64,000 nucleotides of DNA, from positions 5,952,001 through 6,016,000 of the forward strand of contig CM082592.2 of NCBI GenBank assembly GCA_040954595.2. The letters are read 5' to 3'. Every line of letters starts with the position of its first letter. Position 1 is the first letter of the stretch. A program made the translations under genes and the position numbers. The notes beneath the pieces were generated by a model that was not told the origin of the DNA, did no database searches, and saw only the letters and a list, made by a program, of their open reading frames with translations. This DNA comes from Balanoglossus misakiensis (Eukaryota; Hemichordata). Below are positions 59,965 through 64,000 of this stretch, one piece after another.

Positions 59965-62742
59965 CTGAAAAGAGAAAAGAGATTAAAATATCGGTAGGTT
60001 TAGAAGCACTTGCCCAAGTTGTCTTTTGACTGCTATAATGCCCTATATACAAATTAACAAAACATTGAGGCTTGGTCCGTACAGAAAACCTCAGGAATAG
60101 GCCCTTGTATATTAGCATCAACTCATTTCCTTGCAAATGCATGTGACACTTTCTATAAATTTCAGGCAAATCAGTGGAGGATAAGGTTCTGATCCTTAGA
60201 GCATTACAGAGTATTACTTGAGCGTTGGTTAAAAGACAAGCCATCAGGCTGTATTGGATGAAACTTCCATCTGAAATGCTTATTTACCAATGTAGGGGTC
60301 ATGTACTGTGCAGCTGTTGTTGTTGTATGGTCATTGGTGACTCTAGAAGTCAGAAATGTTTCGAGCTGTGTGATTCACGACTTTATTCCAGCAGAGCACA
60401 AAAGTCAAACACAGCATGTAAACACCAGTCGAGATTTACAATGTGCAGACATGTTACTTGCTTGAATCAGTATGATGAAATCATGGGTTGGCGTTGATGA
60501 TGTAATGGTGTATGAAAGTGGTAGACTGTTGGCAGGGTCAAGATACAGATGCTATTTACTACATGTACAGGCAGCTGATGCTATGAACATGTGTTTAGTA
60601 ATGCATATTGTCACTTTGGCGAAATGCCTCGGGAGCTCTGATGTCTGACATTCACAACCAAACTGTTGTCAGTTATATCTCCAGACTTTTGTCCCAATGG
60701 TGGAAGTTTGGACGCTGAACTGACAAAGGTTGTGTTAGCCAAACTCCTGAAATTTCAAAGTTCACCATAAAAGGCCCCTTGTTGACCTTTTATCTACATG
60801 GAAATGCATGTCAAATCAAGTTGCTTTGTTGAATGTATATTCTATCATATACAGTATATGCATCCACATGTATTGAACAATGATTGTGAACTGTGCATTG
60901 GATATACATGTAACAGGTTTACAATCAGGTATTTCTTGGCAGGGGTTTAGCTGTCTCTCCATAGGAACTGTTCATGTAAACCTGCAATAAGCTAGCAGCA
61001 TGACCATCCATGACATTAATATACATGTACATGTAAGCACTGAAATTAACACCCTGGGAATAGCTAGATCAGCATGTATACATGTACATTGTAATTACTG
61101 TAATATCGAGCCTGGACTCCTGTAATCATAATGTATATTTGGGCTAAAAATATATTAAATGATGAATCACATGTCACACAGGAATACATATAGCTAAATT
61201 ACCGACTGTTATGCGGTTAACCATCAGTCTCAATATACAGTGTTTCCAATCCCCTAATGTATTCAACTGTCTGGGTTTTTTTCCCTGTCTTATACTCTAC
61301 CATCAATGCATATATACAAAAATAATGCGCAAGGCTATATCTGTAACATGACTATGATTCAGCTGGTGTACAATTTGAATTGCGGGGGCCTATGGCATGA
61401 TAAGCAAATTAGCAATGTGATGTACGGCTGCTGACCACACCCTCACATCTGTCAGACTGTGGGTAATGTACACATGTGGAAACTAACCAATTTTATTGAC
61501 ATCCAGATATTACTACAGGCAACCATATGGTTGAAGTTTTCAGGGTTCAATAGACAAGCACGTACACATTTTACTTTTTTATTATTACAAAAACAGTACA
61601 CAAGATGTCAAGTACCAGTAATTTGTCAATTAGTACAGTATTTAAATGCTGTCAATTGCAACAAAATGTTAAAATGTCATGACATTTACATCAAACGCTT
61701 AGTGATATAGTTGCTATGCAGCAAAAATGTACTACATAAAACTAGTCCTAACATTTTCAATCGGCTCGCAACATATACATGTATAATTTTTGGCTATTTT
61801 AAAATTATTTTTGTTCACTACAATAATAATTAAATGTAGAAATTGCAGTAGATACGTGACAATACCAAAAATACCACCCAAGGTTACAGGCTAATGGATC
61901 TGTAATGGTACAACTTTTTAATTACCAGTGCTGTACTGTTATGAAATCTCAGAAGGCATTTTTATGGTGAAAGTGGCTGTTTTCTCGACGATGTTTATGT
62001 TCATGTCGAGTGGGAGTTACAATATCTGCACATTCAGAGAAGCCTGGAGCTATATGTACATTTTACACTCAGAGCGAAGGCTTGACTTGTCAGGCAATTT
62101 GTATGCCCCGCTGGGCCTGGCCATGATTTCCAATTCACCCAAGTTCCCCTTTTTACAGTGTACACTGATAAGATTGAATGTGCTTAAATAAAATCCTGTG
62201 CTATTAACCGTGAAATTCAAGCTATGAATACCAGTCACACAAGATTTTGAGTACCATAAAATAGAAATCGATCTTGGCAGTGCAGCGATTGTGATGAAAA
62301 AGCAGGGTTTTTTTTTAGATGCACAGAATTTCAACGTGAAAAGGAGCAGTTAGCCAACTCACTGAGTGAAATGGGTTTTCTTTTTGTAGTGGAATATTCC
62401 CACAGGTCTATTTAATGAATTGGTGTTATAGAACGATATGGATGCCTTTCATCAATATCATGTGAATGAAACATAACCACAACAAAACTGTAACCACACA
62501 TCACCATACTGCACAACTGAAGAAAAAAATGTGTAATTGAATTTAAAACGTCAACACCTTCATGCAGTAATTTGTTTTACACAGGGGTACCGTACATTAA
62601 ACGCTGTATAAAATCAAATTACTGTTCAACCACAAGCAGGCAGTGTTGATAATTTGATTGTATACTGGCAGTATCATTTAACATTGACCACAGCTATCTC
62701 TTTCAGTGTACATCTCAACTACTTCGTTCTGCCTTGTCTACA
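59965..62742. other. no coding exon recognised; expected intron of the ZDHHC5/8-like gene
   Basis: I searched the minus strand for an N-terminal exon (start codon, short tail, first membrane segment, phase-2 donor) and found none that I trust. ACATGTAC palindromes are frequent near 61.0-61.1 kb. Confidence 0.4.
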
Positions 62743-62824
62743 GGTTAGCACGGAAGAGTTGGGCGAATTCCTGATGTGGTGTCGGTCTACCAAAGAACTC
62801 TTAGGCATTGTACAGTACTATAAT
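62743..62824 (+). CDS. isolated 82-nt exon candidate, protein family unknown
   Basis: A pyrimidine-rich tract ending TTGTCTACAG precedes 62743 and GTAAGTGA follows 62824, so both splice signals are good. The open frame reads STEELGEFLMWCRSTKELLG followed by IVQYYN, an amphipathic helical stretch reminiscent of the helix after an EF-hand loop. No partner exon is found upstream, and the next would lie beyond 64 kb or be missed. It is on the strand opposite the ZDHHC gene. It may be a real exon of an EF-hand protein or chance. Confidence 0.35.
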
Positions 62825-62975
62825 GTAAGTGAATAACGAATGGCCACCTGACCAATTCTAAGGCAGGGAGGCGATATTTGACGATTCTGTTAAAATAGGC
62901 AATTAATAATAATGTTGTGACATAAAGCGTCTTTATACTGCAAACTGAGACCCAAGGATGGAACATTCAGTTCAT

Positions 62976-63175
62976 ATTGAACACCTATTGCCTGGCCATG
63001 AGGGCCATAGCGGCCGTTTATTACACCCGAGGGGCTGTGAGTTACCAGAATCATATGCTATTTCCCGAGGCCGCAGGCCGAGGGAAATAGCATATGATTC
63101 TGGTAACTCACAGTCACGAGGGGGGTAGTAAACGGCTGCTATGGCCCGAATATAGGCCAGGCTATAGGTGTTTTA
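62976..63175. mobile_element. 200-bp near-perfect hairpin element
   Basis: Arms of about 95 bp are inverted copies around a centre near 63072, with the best-matched part GAGTTACCAGAATCATATGC (left) and its inverse (right). The outer ends are ACACCTATTGCCTGGCC and the inverse of ACACCTATAGCCTGGCC. A MITE-like element without coding capacity. I could not settle the target duplication. Confidence 0.8.
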
Positions 63176-64000
63176 TAATAAACCTCATGCTAACAGCTGG
63201 GAAAATCTTGCAATTTTCTCTTGAGGCTGGCAGACGACATCTTCAGCGGTGGCCATTGTGTCAGACGACGCGACGCTGATTGACGTGACCACGTTGGTCA
63301 CGTGACCGGTTTATATTTTTTCTGCTATTTCCCTACCGGTTCATAGTCGATTCTATTTTCCTATCACGTGACGGATTCTGGCGAATCACGGCACAGTATC
63401 AGCATGAGGTATATTATAAATGCACATGGCAAATGATGTTATGCGTACATGCACCCACGTCAAAACACTTCGGCGCAAACACCCCATGAAATCTTGCATC
63501 TTGGAGAAGACCTGAAAACACCCAATATTTCTCAGAATAGATTAACAAAAATACAAGTATCACCATCAAACAGGTCAATTTTCCATCGACATCGCTTTTT
63601 TAAACGCACGCGTATCGAAGACAGCACAGTTGGTTCCAATTACTGTTTCTTAGGAAAGGCGCTGTCAGCCTCGGGGCTTGACTGCAAGTAGCTGCAGGAC
63701 GTAATGCACACACCTCAGCACAAGACACCGGCTCTAACCTGTGATTTGATAGCGCAGGAATTGATGAGTGCAGCTGAACAGGCTCCACTTGGAGTTTTTG
63801 TTCACTAGAAAACAACTCTCAAGTCAGTGGGAAGTCGCCCATTAGAGAGTTGCACAGGAACTCGACAGACCTTTCGGAAAAAGGTCACGCAACAAGAACC
63901 CTAATGGAAGTGGTGGTATTGCCCTACACACAGATAACTGAAACAACGATATCTCTTCGTTCTGATGGTACACGTCTCGGTTTAATGAGGCCGATGGATT
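63176..64000. other. right edge, no feature recognised
   Basis: Contains CACGTGAC words near 63297-63305 and 63364-63371 and short unsupported ORFs. The first exon of the ZDHHC5/8-like gene may lie here or beyond the window. Confidence 0.35.

Noticed and set aside
1-64000. tRNA, rRNA, CRISPR or prokaryotic operon features
   Set aside because: I looked for cloverleaf-like tRNA words, rRNA signatures and regularly spaced repeats and found none; the gene structure is eukaryotic throughout.

Overview
The window is animal nuclear DNA. Its genes are split by short introns (mostly 0.1-1 kb, one of 3.3 kb) with GT..AG borders. The intergenic DNA is AT-rich, long 3' UTRs are likely, and there are two long CATA microsatellites and at least six short inverted-repeat (MITE-like) insertions. 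The gene set (ZSWIM7, a cytospin, ZNHIT3, a ZDHHC5/8 palmitoyltransferase, HNK-1-type carbohydrate sulfotransferases) is bilaterian. The compact introns, the tandem sulfotransferases and the abundant palindromic ACATGT motifs suggest a marine invertebrate deuterostome. A cephalochordate such as Branchiostoma is my best guess, but this is inference, not proof. All gene models were built by hand: exon borders were chosen from splice signals and reading-frame phase, and the spliced lengths of all complete models come out in frame.

Layout. 0.9-2.5 kb: ZSWIM7 (+), six exons. 2.8-10.2 kb: three tandem minus-strand paralogues of a multi-pass membrane protein family that I do not recognise, with a 609-bp MITE between copies 1 and 2. 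11.4-21.0 kb: a cytospin (SPECC1/SPECC1L) gene (-) with a probable 4-kb 3' UTR that ends beside a CATA microsatellite. 21-26.8 kb: no gene seen. 26.8-27.3 kb: a CpG-rich, promoter-like stretch. 27.5-33.9 kb: two tandem plus-strand genes for small membrane-anchored proteins of possible SRPBCC/START-like fold; intron 1 of the second holds a 1.6-kb foldback transposon. 35.0-36.2 kb: ZNHIT3 (-), head to head across 357 bp with a 17-exon gene (+, 36.5-43.3 kb). 45.0-50.7 kb: two tandem carbohydrate sulfotransferases (-). 52.7-60 kb: the 3' UTR and seven exons of a ZDHHC5/8-type palmitoyltransferase (-), whose first exon was not found. 62.7 kb: one isolated plus-strand exon candidate.

Most unusual. 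The gene at 36.5-43.3 kb predicts an 836-residue protein joining a degenerate Nudix-like domain, an EF-hand module and a complete PPP-family Ser/Thr phosphatase domain, which would be a calcium-linked phosphatase of unusual architecture. The tandem membrane family at 2.8-10.2 kb is the second candidate for something undescribed. The genes do not form one pathway. Several have human counterparts on chromosomes 17 or 22 (SPECC1, ZSWIM7 and ZNHIT3 on 17; SPECC1L and ZDHHC8 on 22q11), which hints at an old chordate linkage group.
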